Shown here: in pieces, positions 1 through 5,074 of the stretch
Layout: every line of letters begins with the position of its first letter
Numbering within the stretch: the first letter of the stretch is position 1
Assembly: GCA_015222295.1 (NCBI GenBank)
Contig: JADFUZ010000132.1
Span: forward strand, 1 to 5,106
Length of the DNA stretch: 5,106 bases
Source: Chloroflexota bacterium
GTDB lineage: Bacteria; Chloroflexota; Dehalococcoidia; GIF9; AB-539-J10
Direction of reading: 5' to 3'
The notes under the pieces: generated by a model
What the model was told of the DNA's origin: nothing
Seen by the model: the letters and a program-made list of their open reading frames with translations, nothing else
The model's database searches: none
Made by a program: the position numbers and the translations under genes

Positions 1-249
1 GTGGAGACGGTTAAGAAGCTGAACATACCCCGCGGCGTGGTGATCAACCGCGCTGGGGTTGGGGATAGGAAGGTGGATGAATACTGCGTCAAGGAAGGTA
101 TTCCGGTTCTGCTCACTATCCCGCTGGATACCCAGATCGCCAGTTATTATTCCAGGGGAATACCTCTGGTCGAAGGTGTTCCCCAATGGGGGGAGCGCTT
201 CCAAGAGCTCTTCGCTAAAGTCAGGGAGAAGGTAGATAACCATGGATAG
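1..249 (+). CDS. MinD-superfamily P-loop ATPase, C-terminal fragment (5' end outside window)
   Basis: The frame is open from the first base and ends at TAG 247-249, so only the last 82 residues are present and the GTG at base 1 need not be the start. What is visible is the C-terminal signature of MinD/ParA-type ATPases that carry an inserted ferredoxin domain: a beta strand with VINRAGVGD (residues about 14-22), then KVDEYCVKEGIPVL, IPLD and YYSRGIPLVEG. The downstream protein (271-1131) has the same order (CINKYDLN, IEDYCWGQGIKV, IPLD, VKGLPVVEY), so the two are tandem paralogues. The Walker A motif and any 4Fe-4S cysteines would lie upstream and cannot be seen. In this family the pairs are thought to act together in ATP-dependent Fe-S or metallocofactor handling in the cytoplasm; the exact client is unknown. 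The family is confident, the role inferred. Confidence 0.88.
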   Translation: METVKKLNIPRGVVINRAGVGDRKVDEYCVKEGIPVLLTIPLDTQIASYYSRGIPLVEGVPQWGERFQELFAKVREKVDNHG

Positions 250-270
250 CCCGAAATAAGGAGAGGCTGG

Positions 271-1131
271 ATGAAAGAGATCGTCGTCTTAAGCGGCAAG
301 GGAGGGACCGGGAAGACAAGTGTAGTGGGTTCCTTCGCTGTTGTGGCTAAGAACAAGGTGCTGGCCGACTGCGATGTGGATGCTGCCGACCTTTACCTTC
401 TGCTCAGCCCCACGCTCAAAGAGGAGAAGGAGTTCTGGAGCGGACACGTTGCGGTAATCAATGAGGAAGAGTGTACCCAGTGCGGTCTCTGCCAGGAGGT
501 GTGCCGTTTCGACGCAATTAAAGATTTCAAGGTTGACCCTATCTCCTGCGAGGGCTGTGGTTTCTGCTACCATGTGTGTCCGTCTGAGGCAATCACAATG
601 AAAGAATGCCTCTCCGGACACTGGTTCATTTCGGAAACGCGCTACGGTGCTCTGATCCATGCCAGGCTGGGTATCGCCGGGGAAAACTCGGGGAAACTGG
701 TGGCGCTAGTGCGACAGGATGCCAAGCTCGTCGCTGAGAAAGAGGGCTTGGAATACATTATCACCGATGGGCCCCCGGGCATTGGTTGCCCGGTCATCTC
801 ATCTCTGTCTGGGGCTAACCTTGCTCTTCTGGTGACCGAGCCCACCTTATCCGGTATACATGACCTTGAGCGAGTCCTGGGCGTCTGCTATCACTTTGGC
901 ATCCCTGCTCTAGTTTGCATTAACAAATACGACCTTAACGAGGAAAACACCCGCCAGATTGAGGATTACTGCTGGGGACAGGGGATAAAAGTTGCAGCCA
1001 AGATTCCCCTCGACAATGTAGTGACCGAGGCTTTGGTCAAGGGCTTGCCGGTGGTGGAATACTCCCAGAACAGGGTTTCCCAGGAGATAGAGAGGCTGTG
1101 GCAAAGCATTTTGGTGGCGCTCAATACATGA
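271..1131 (+). CDS. MinD-superfamily P-loop ATPase with inserted 2x[4Fe-4S] ferredoxin domain
   Basis: A complete 286-residue protein. The deviant Walker A loop GKGGTGKT is at residues 9-16, with the DCDVDAAD strand at 33-40 and the switch II/Walker B-like DGPPGIGCP at 166-174. Between them sits a bacterial-type ferredoxin insert with two four-cysteine motifs: C68, C71, C74, C78 and C93, C96, C99, C103 (the last followed by Pro), expected to hold two [4Fe-4S] clusters. NKYD at 218-221 is the family's base-recognition region. The start is fixed by AAGGAGAGG at 258-266 just ahead of the ATG. It lies 21 bp after the paralogous fragment and 13 bp before the next gene, so it is probably co-transcribed. 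Such ATPases are known beside NifX-, FmdB- and Mrp-like genes in anaerobes and are inferred to be ATP-driven Fe-S/metal cofactor carriers or maturation factors; no specific substrate can be assigned. Confidence 0.95.
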   Translation: MKEIVVLSGKGGTGKTSVVGSFAVVAKNKVLADCDVDAADLYLLLSPTLKEEKEFWSGHVAVINEEECTQCGLCQEVCRFDAIKDFKVDPISCEGCGFCYHVCPSEAITMKECLSGHWFISETRYGALIHARLGIAGENSGKLVALVRQDAKLVAEKEGLEYIITDGPPGIGCPVISSLSGANLALLVTEPTLSGIHDLERVLGVCYHFGIPALVCINKYDLNEENTRQIEDYCWGQGIKVAAKIPLDNVVTEALVKGLPVVEYSQNRVSQEIERLWQSILVALNT

Positions 1132-1144
1132 AAGGCGAATTGGG

Positions 1145-1402
1145 ATGAACTCGAATGAGATGGAGCAATTGAAACAGGTCATTGATTCAGAAACGGAGCC
1201 GAACGAGGAGGACGAAGCAAAGGTTGAAGATGAGTTCCACCCCTCCCCCTCTGTTTGCCCACGGGCGTTCTACCTGGCTACTGAAATCTGGGAGGCGATT
1301 AGAGAGATAGAAGGAGTAAAGGGCCTTCGCCTTGAGATAGTGGACTGCCTTTGGGAGAATCAACTCATTGAGTTGCCAAGGGAAGAGGCGGGAGTAAGGT
1401 AA
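1145..1402 (+). CDS. Small acidic protein resembling the C-terminal half of a MIP18/DUF59 domain
   Basis: An 85-residue ORF 13 bp after the ATPase gene, same strand, with a modest AAAGG-type ribosome site at 1131-1135. Residues 1-35 are very acidic and low in complexity (many Glu/Asp) and probably disordered. Residues 36-77 look folded: a Cys-Pro pair (C38-P39), a helix AFYLATEIWEAIREIEGVKG, then a strand LRLEIVDC (C68). That order (CP, amphipathic helix, GVK turn, beta strand) matches the second half of MIP18/DUF59 metal-sulfur domains, and resembles the DUF59 segment at 2265-2370 in this window (AAQDWLKTKV...GVKDVEVSFVDA). The first half of the domain is missing, so it is either a reduced relative or an unrelated small protein. 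Operon position suggests a link to Fe-S handling. The gene is fairly secure, the family assignment is inference. Confidence 0.6.
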   Translation: MNSNEMEQLKQVIDSETEPNEEDEAKVEDEFHPSPSVCPRAFYLATEIWEAIREIEGVKGLRLEIVDCLWENQLIELPREEAGVR

Positions 1403-1482
1403 AGGTGTCTGGATCGATAGTTGTGGGAACAGCTTTACCACCGTGGCAGGGAATTTGTATGTCAAGCCAAATGAGATACCTT

Positions 1483-1489
1483 AGGGAGG
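1483..1489 (+). promoter_or_regulatory. Ribosome binding site of the FmdB-like gene
   Basis: AGGGAGG lies 6 nt before the ATG at 1496, a strong Shine-Dalgarno at normal spacing. It fixes the start of the zinc-ribbon gene. The 93-bp gap before the gene (1403-1495) is the longest in this operon and shows no clear terminator or promoter. Confidence 0.75.
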
Positions 1490-1495
1490 CGAACA

Positions 1496-1736
1496 ATGCC
1501 AATTTACGATTTTAGATGCCGAGAATGCGGCAAGGTGTCGGAGATATTTCTTCGTGGCGCAGATGGTCAGGTCACCCGTTGTCCTGACTGTGGCAGCGAC
1601 AACCTGGGGAGGCTCATCTCTGCTGTCCTATATGGTCAGAATGGATGTGCCAGCACCGGGCACTACCTGCTGCGGCAGGACGGAGCGCTGCGAAACACCT
1701 CCTTGCTCGGCAGAAGGCACCTGCCGAAGAGAATAG
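1496..1736 (+). pseudogene. FmdB-type zinc-ribbon protein, frameshifted (or read by +1 frameshifting)
   Basis: The first 44 codons give a typical small zinc ribbon: MPIYDFRC with C8, C11, then CPDC at C29/C32, ending in GRLISAV. This matches the FmdB/CxxC_CxxC_SSSS family N-terminus. In this frame the ORF continues to 1753 but the residues after about 45 are unlike the family. In the next frame (+1), from TAT at 1629, the sequence reads YMVRMDVPAPGTTCCGR and then RCETPPC and GTCRRE, ending at TAG 1734-1736. I recognise that Cys-rich tail as typical of FmdB relatives found with MinD/NifX clusters. Dropping one C at 1627/1628 joins the halves into a 79-residue protein with nine cysteines. So the gene has one extra base: a real frameshift, a sequencing error, or, less likely because no slow codon or stop sits at the site, programmed frameshifting. 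The function of the family is unproven; a metal- or redox-linked regulatory or assembly role is often supposed. Confidence 0.8.
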
Positions 1737-1743
1737 AGGAGGG
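1737..1743 (+). promoter_or_regulatory. Ribosome binding site that fixes the NifX-like start at 1750
   Basis: AGGAGGG, 6 nt before ATG 1750. The open frame extends upstream to an ATG at 1645, but those extra 35 codons overlap the zinc-ribbon gene and show no family similarity, whereas MRYAVPVNNGR from 1750 is the canonical family N-terminus. The site immediately follows the TAG of the frameshift-corrected zinc-ribbon gene, consistent with translational coupling. Confidence 0.85.
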
Positions 1744-1749
1744 CATATC

Positions 1750-2088
1750 ATGAGGTACGCAGTACCTGTGAACAACGGCAGGCTAGCCACGCACTTTGGC
1801 CACTGTGAGCATTTCGCTCTCATCGATGCTGATGAGGTGACAGAAACTATCTGGCATAAGGAGCTTGTGGCTTCGCCGGGGCATCAACCGGGGCTGCTTC
1901 CGGTATGGCTGGGCGAAGAAGGGGTCTCCGCCGTCATAGCCAGCGGCATGGGTTCCAAGGCCCAGGCGCTGTTCAGGGAGAACCGCATCGAGGTCCTTAT
2001 CGGCGCCCTGGGAGATGACCCCGAGCAGGTTGTTCTGGACTACATACGAGGTGTGCTGGCAACAGGTGATAACGTGTGTGACCATTAG
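1750..2088 (+). CDS. NifX/NifB C-terminal-like dinitrogenase iron-molybdenum cofactor-binding family protein
   Basis: A 112-residue single-domain protein of the Nitro_FeMo-Co family, normal in length. It begins MRYAVPVNNGR, followed by the cofactor-site region LATHFGHCE (H15, H18, C19). HQPGLLPVWL at about 45-54 is the usual conserved segment, ASGMGSKA (64-71) corresponds to the family's GGMG loop, and it closes with DNVCDH (C110, H112), another common ending. Family members bind Fe-S or Fe-Mo type clusters; outside nitrogen-fixation loci, as here with no nif structural genes in view, they are of unknown client. Its neighbours (ferredoxin-bearing ATPases, zinc ribbon, Mrp fragment) suggest that it carries or scaffolds a cluster used by the same system. 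I give no gene symbol because nifX would over-state its role. Confidence 0.93.
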   Translation: MRYAVPVNNGRLATHFGHCEHFALIDADEVTETIWHKELVASPGHQPGLLPVWLGEEGVSAVIASGMGSKAQALFRENRIEVLIGALGDDPEQVVLDYIRGVLATGDNVCDH

Positions 2089-2109
2089 CATAGATGATCT
2101 CAGGATAGT

Positions 2110-2116
2110 GGGAGGA
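2110..2116 (+). promoter_or_regulatory. Ribosome binding site of the Mrp-like gene (GTG start)
   Basis: GGGAGGA lies 7 nt before a GTG at 2124, supporting GTG as the start. The gap from the NifX-like stop is 35 bp with no terminator, so the broken gene was the next member of the operon. Confidence 0.7.
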
Positions 2117-2123
2117 AAAGTCG

Positions 2124-2570
2124 GTGGTAACCCAAGAACAGATAAGAGAGACATTGAAAAAGGTGCTCGTCCCAGGTACTAGGCTCAGCCTATTTAGGCT
2201 TAACTTGGTTCGAGATGTCACAGTCTCAGATGAGAAGGTTAACATCACCCTGGCCTCAGCAGCCCTTGATCCAGCGGCTCAGGATTGGCTGAAGACCAAG
2301 GTGAGCGATGTCATCCAGGAACTACGTGGTGTGAAGGACGTAGAGGTAAGCTTTGTGGATGCCAAGCCTACGGACGCCAATGAAATTCGAAGCGTCATTG
2401 CCGTGATGAGCGGTGTGATATCTGATTTTGATTCCCTTGCTTCAGTATACGATGCCTGGTTTGAAAACGAAGGGAAAGTCATCTTTGACATAGAGGTCCA
2501 GGCATTCCAGAGGATCCTGCCTCTTCTGCCGAAACCCTGCCTTGCGGCGCGCCGACCGCGGCCAAAATGA
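2124..2570 (+). pseudogene. Chimeric ORF: Mrp/ApbC N-terminus (DUF59) fused to a methyltransferase N-terminus
   Basis: A 148-codon ORF made of three parts. Residues 1-97 are the start of an Mrp/ApbC Fe-S carrier ATPase: a DUF59/MIP18 domain (QIRETLKKVLVPGT, LNLVRDVTV, ITLASAALDP, GVKDVEVSFVDA) and then the linker NEIRSVIAVMSG. In intact Mrp proteins, MSG runs straight into the Walker A loop (GKGGVGKS). Here it stops at G97 (codon 2412-2414), so the whole roughly 250-residue ATPase is missing. Residues 98-140 resemble the start of a small SAM methyltransferase. Residues 141-148 (AARRPRPK) are an unrelated GC-rich tail before TGA. The product cannot hydrolyse ATP. It is either a real deletion/fusion scar or an assembly join. 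The preceding operon order makes Mrp the expected gene here. The Mrp identity is confident, the cause of the break is not. Confidence 0.85.
2415..2543 (+). pseudogene. N-terminal fragment of a class I SAM-dependent methyltransferase
   Basis: Within the chimeric ORF, codons 98-140 read VISDFDSLASVYDAWFE, then a helix VIFDIEVQAFQRILPLLP and KPCL. The pattern FDxLAxxYDxWFE, a helix, then LLPKP just before the first beta strand is the usual beginning of small class I methyltransferases, where EVGxGTGRF would follow. Here the next codons are GCG GCG CGC, and no glycine motif I appears in any forward frame nearby, so the catalytic domain is absent. GTG at 2415 sits exactly at the joint and could be this fragment's original start codon, but no Shine-Dalgarno precedes it. 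Assignment rests on remembered family pattern over about 40 residues. Confidence 0.6.
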
Positions 2571-2673
2571 TGGACACTTCAGATTCCAAAGCTCTGCCCC
2601 ACATAGCCGGCACAACCTACCTTTCCAAGCTATGAAGGCGCAGGGGTCGAGCGAGTTTTGTCAAGCTATCTTG

Positions 2674-2700
2674 ATTGCACAAGCTGACGAAATGTGCGAT
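2674..2700. repeat. Inverted repeat 1, arms ATTGCACA / TGTGCGAT
   Basis: Arms at 2674-2681 and 2693-2700 pair over 8 bp with one G-T wobble, leaving an 11-nt centre. The same arm sequence recurs at 3172-3196 and 4916-4942. No T-run follows, so it is not a simple terminator. Function unknown; possibly an operator or recombination-related site, or coincidence. Confidence 0.4.
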
Positions 2701-2794
2701 GCGATAACAATAAGCGGCGTCGCCATAACCTGCCGCTTCATCTTGCCATCTTCCCCCACCTACAAAACCCGCACAAACGGCAAACAACCCCCTT

Positions 2795-2822
2795 TGTGCC
2801 GAAGCTGGCGCATCCAGGCACA
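2795..2822. repeat. Imperfect hairpin TGTGCC...GGCACA
   Basis: TGTGCC at 2795-2800 pairs with GGCACA at 2817-2822. Inside it TGG 2806-2808 can pair with CCA 2814-2816, extending the stem with a 5-nt bulge on the left arm. No T-run follows. Function unknown. Confidence 0.35.
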
Positions 2823-2842
2823 TTGGGTCGGGATGCCGGAAA

Positions 2843-2898
2843 CACCCCCCACAAAACGCGAATTTGGGCGAGTTTGACTAGTGGGGAATTGGGGGGTG
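2843..2898. repeat. Inverted repeat CACCCCCC / GGGGGGTG with 40-nt spacer
   Basis: CACCCCCC at 2843-2850 and GGGGGGTG at 2891-2898 are perfect 8-bp complements. A second GTGGGG at 2881-2886 can also pair with CCCCAC at 2847-2852, giving two competing folds. The run-based arms make chance more likely than for mixed sequence. No T-run follows and no transposase is nearby. Confidence 0.4.
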
Positions 2899-3012
2899 AG
2901 GGTTTAGGCAGACAAAAGCAGCTCGGCTACCTAAAGTGTTCATTAGTGGGTTCCGTGACCGAACTGAGCTGACAGGAGATCATAGTTACTCTACTATTGG
3001 GATGGTGCTACG

Positions 3013-3216
3013 ATGACACAAGACTTGTATAAAGCGTTAGGTGAAGCAAAGTGCCATGAACTGTCAATAAAGTCTTGGAGATTTTGTGTGATGCTTGAAC
3101 TTAGCGAGGGTAGGGAAAGTGCTCAGGTAACAACTGACTTTTGTTCAATCCTGCGCTCTGCCGAGCCTAACATTGCACACCGACTTCACTGTGCAACGAA
3201 CCAACGTTTTGTTTAG
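3013..3216 (+). CDS. Weak hypothetical ORF, 67 aa
   Basis: ATG at 3013 to TAG at 3214-3216. The product (MTQDLYKALGEAKCHEL...) has no recognised motif, signal peptide or membrane segment. No Shine-Dalgarno lies within 5-12 nt of the start (the nearest purine run, CAGGAG at 2972-2977, is too far), and its 3' end runs through inverted repeat 2. It may be a chance frame or a gene remnant. Listed because it is the longest forward frame in the second half of this gene-poor stretch. Confidence 0.2.
   Translation: MTQDLYKALGEAKCHELSIKSWRFCVMLELSEGRESAQVTTDFCSILRSAEPNIAHRLHCATNQRFV
3172..3197. repeat. Inverted repeat 2, arms TTGCACA / TGTGCAA
   Basis: TTGCACA at 3173-3179 and TGTGCAA at 3190-3196 are perfect 7-bp complements around a 10-nt centre. 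The preceding A extends the shared left arm to ATTGCAC, as in repeats 1 and 3. It lies about 90 bp upstream of the catalase promoter candidate and is preceded by GCCTAAC (3165-3171). Confidence 0.45.
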
Positions 3217-3286
3217 TGGTGGAAATGCGTCGCTCTAGGTTTTCTCCGTCCATAATTTGATGGATCGCAAGCATGCCGCAAGGGGA

Positions 3287-3315
3287 TTGACAGCCGGGTT
3301 CCATGGGAGTAGCAT
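3287..3315 (+). promoter_or_regulatory. Candidate sigma70-type promoter of the catalase gene
   Basis: A perfect -35 box TTGACA at 3287-3292, a 17-bp spacer, and a -10 box TAGCAT at 3310-3315 (four of six consensus bases, including TA at the start and AT at the end). Transcription would begin near 3322 and give a leader of about 88 nt. The location directly upstream of the catalase and after a gene-poor stretch supports independent transcription. No clear PerR, Fur or OxyR site could be confirmed by eye. Confidence 0.6.
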
Positions 3316-3409
3316 CGCTGTCACGAGGAAGAGGGATGAGAACAGCCTCACTGCGAGTTGAAATGGGAATGTCACTAGAAATCATCATTAACGCAATAAG
3401 GGGGATATT

Positions 3410-4858
3410 ATGAAAGACAAGCACCTCACAACGAACCAAGGGGTTCCAGTCAGCGATAACCAGAATTCACTGACCGTAGGTGAGCGTGGACCTGTATTGC
3501 TGCAAGACGTGCATCTCATTGAGAAGCTGGCGCACTTCGACCGCGAGCGAATCCCAGAGCGCGTAGTTCACGCCAAGGGTGCCGGGGCCCATGGCTACTT
3601 TCAGGCATACAAGAGTATGGCGAAGTATACCTGCGCGAACTTCCTCCAGGACCCGTCAAAGCAGACACCCGTCTTCGTCCGTTTCTCTACGGTGGTCGGT
3701 GCACGAGGCTCGTCGGACACGGTTCGTGACCCAAGGGGCTTTGCCGTTAAGTTCTACACCGAAGAGGGGAACTACGATCTAGTAGGGAACAATCTGCCCG
3801 GCTTCTTCATCCGGGACGCCATCAAATTTCCAGACATGGTCCATGCCTTCAAGCCTGCTCCTGATACAAACATCCCCACCGCCTCGAGTGCAAACAGTCG
3901 TTTTTGGGACTTTATCTCTTTGGCCCCCGAATCCACCCACATGATCACCTGGCTCTTCTCTGACCGGGGCACGGTCAAGAGCTACCGGAAAATGGAAGGA
4001 TTTGGTGTCAATACCTATAAGTGGGTGAACGCGGAAGGCAAGGCAGTCTATGTTAAATATCACTGGAAACCAATGGCAGTGGTAGAGACCCTCGACCATC
4101 ACGAGGCTACTCGCCTCGCGGGGGAAGACCCTGACATCGCCACGCGCGACCTATGGGACACCATCGCCTCTGGTGGAACCGTCGAGTACGAGCTGAACGT
4201 TCAGATCATGGACATCGCCGATGAGTTCAAGCAGAGCTTCGACCCGCTTGATGCCACCAAGACTTGGCCTGAGGACAAGTTTCCGCTGATGCCGGCGGGC
4301 AAGATGGTGCTCAATCGCAACCCAGAAAACTACTTTGCCGAAGTGGAGCAGGCCGCTTTCTGCCCGGCCTCCATCGTCGCTGGCATTGAGCTCTCTGCAG
4401 ACAAACTCTTGCAAGGCAGGGTCTTCGCCTACGCGGACACGCAGCGGCATCGGCTGGGCCCTAATTACCTGCAACTCCCAATCAATCGGCCGCGGGTGCC
4501 AGTCAACAACCTCCAGCGCGACGGAGCTATGCAGTACGCACCCTATGGTGGCGGAACGGTCAACTACGAGCCTAACACCTTGGCAGGTGGGATGCCCCCT
4601 GAGGCCCCTGCCTACCCGACCAGCCAGCCTAGTGTCGAAGGCGATGTGGTGCGCCGAAAGATCAAGTTGACCAACGACTTCGAGCAGGCAGGCGAACTCT
4701 ACCGTTCATTCAGTAAAGTGGATCAGGACCACCTGGTTGATAATATTGCTGACTCCCTGGGGCAGGCGGATAAGCCGATTCAGCAACGCATGGTTGAGAA
4801 CCTTACCAAGGCTGATCCCGAGCTGGGCAAGCGCGTGGCCAAGGGGCTGAAACTTTAG
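3410..4858 (+). CDS. katA: Monofunctional haem catalase, small-subunit type
   Basis: A complete 482-residue catalase that decomposes H2O2 to water and O2, cytoplasmic (no signal peptide). Diagnostic residues are present: the distal histidine H54 in RVVHAKGAGAHG; the RFSTVVG haem-pocket segment at 91-97; the active-site Asn in GNNLPGFFIRD (N127/N128); the KFPDMVHAFKP block at 139-149; and the proximal tyrosine signature RVFAYADTQRHR with R337, haem ligand Y341 and R348. Length fits small-subunit (clade 3-like) enzymes, with no C-terminal flavodoxin-like domain. The ATG is fixed by AAGGGGGA at 3398-3405 and the promoter candidate lies about 95 bp further up. It is separated from the Fe-S operon by about 840 bp of gene-poor DNA and appears monocistronic. 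In an anaerobe it would serve oxygen tolerance and protect Fe-S proteins; acquisition by transfer is plausible but not shown. The clade is judged by length and motifs only. Confidence 0.97.
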   Translation: MKDKHLTTNQGVPVSDNQNSLTVGERGPVLLQDVHLIEKLAHFDRERIPERVVHAKGAGAHGYFQAYKSMAKYTCANFLQDPSKQTPVFVRFSTVVGARGSSDTVRDPRGFAVKFYTEEGNYDLVGNNLPGFFIRDAIKFPDMVHAFKPAPDTNIPTASSANSRFWDFISLAPESTHMITWLFSDRGTVKSYRKMEGFGVNTYKWVNAEGKAVYVKYHWKPMAVVETLDHHEATRLAGEDPDIATRDLWDTIASGGTVEYELNVQIMDIADEFKQSFDPLDATKTWPEDKFPLMPAGKMVLNRNPENYFAEVEQAAFCPASIVAGIELSADKLLQGRVFAYADTQRHRLGPNYLQLPINRPRVPVNNLQRDGAMQYAPYGGGTVNYEPNTLAGGMPPEAPAYPTSQPSVEGDVVRRKIKLTNDFEQAGELYRSFSKVDQDHLVDNIADSLGQADKPIQQRMVENLTKADPELGKRVAKGLKL

Positions 4859-4915
4859 CCACTTTTCTGGGTGGGTATCGAGTCGTAAAGCCCGGCACGC
4901 CAGTTAAGAGGCCTT

Positions 4916-4942
4916 ATTGCACGATGGTCCATTTGGTGCAAT
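4916..4942. repeat. Inverted repeat 3, arms ATTGCAC / GTGCAAT
   Basis: Perfect 7-bp arms at 4916-4922 and 4936-4942 with a 13-nt centre that itself contains ATGG-T-CCAT (4924-4932), so the element has nested dyad symmetry. It begins 57 bp after the catalase stop. The following bases are C-rich, not T-rich. It may be an operator for the downstream gene, an mRNA 3'-end stem-loop, or one of a family with repeats 1 and 2. Confidence 0.5.
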
Positions 4943-5000
4943 CCCCGCATCTCATATACGTTGAGTCTATCTGAAGAACCTTGACTGCGAATACATGGTG

Positions 5001-5029
5001 TTGACAGATAGGCAGTTCTTTGTTAGTTT
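5001..5029 (+). promoter_or_regulatory. Candidate promoter of the DUF5679-like gene
   Basis: TTGACA at 5001-5006, a 17-bp spacer, and TAGTTT at 5024-5029 (three of six -10 bases). The -35 is perfect, the -10 weak. It lies about 45 bp before the ATG at 5075. Confidence 0.4.
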
Positions 5030-5074
5030 GCTACCGAATCTAGCTGTAGTGGCGAGAACAGAGAGGAGGTCAAG

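Larger units (their letters stand above)
2571..3409 (+). other. Roughly 840-bp stretch without a convincing gene
   Basis: Open frames here on both strands are short and mutually overlapping, and none has a recognisable domain. Composition is patchy: an A/C-rich block at about 2755-2800, C and G runs at 2845-2896, and more AT-rich DNA from about 2980. It holds several inverted repeats (listed separately), one weak 67-codon ORF, and a promoter for the catalase near 3287. No tRNA, rRNA or CRISPR array was seen. It reads like rearranged or decayed intergenic DNA between the broken operon and the catalase locus. Confidence 0.6.
4859..5074 (+). other. Intergenic region after the catalase
   Basis: This 216-bp gap has no ORF of note. 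It holds inverted repeat 3 at 4916-4942 and a promoter candidate at 5001-5029. No GC-rich hairpin followed by a T-run is seen after the catalase stop, so an intrinsic terminator could not be identified; repeat 3 might serve as a weak stem-loop. Confidence 0.6.

Noticed and set aside
1645..1749. Upstream extension of the NifX-like ORF to ATG 1645
   Set aside because: It overlaps the zinc-ribbon gene, lacks family similarity, and the strong ribosome site points to ATG 1750.
2546..2561. GC-rich palindromes GGCGCGCC and CCGCGG right after the methyltransferase fragment
   Set aside because: They could hint at an artificial joint, but short palindromes like these occur naturally in GC-rich DNA and no vector-like sequence follows.
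2617..2823. Minus-strand 68-aa ORF with a TTGACA-like box downstream of its frame
   Set aside because: No domain, no ribosome site, and no -10 box at correct spacing from the TTGACA.
3165..3217. Possible integron attC site: GCCTAAC (R''-like) followed by a dyad and GTTTAGT
   Set aside because: GTTTAGT does not fit the GTTRRRY core and does not complement GCCTAAC. The dyad is off-centre between them, and no integrase or second attC is present.
3260..3361. Forward 33-codon ORF (MDRKHAARGLTAGF...) upstream of the catalase
   Set aside because: The catalase promoter lies inside it, no Shine-Dalgarno precedes it, and the product is not recognisable; probably chance.
3167..3439. Minus-strand 90-aa ORF across the catalase promoter and start
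   Set aside because: It overlaps the promoter and the beginning of a certain gene, has no recognised domain, and no ribosome site was seen.
3194..3439. Direct repeat CAACGAACCAA at 3194-3204 and 3429-3439
   Set aside because: An 11-bp match is expected by chance a few times in 5 kb, and the second copy is inside catalase coding sequence.
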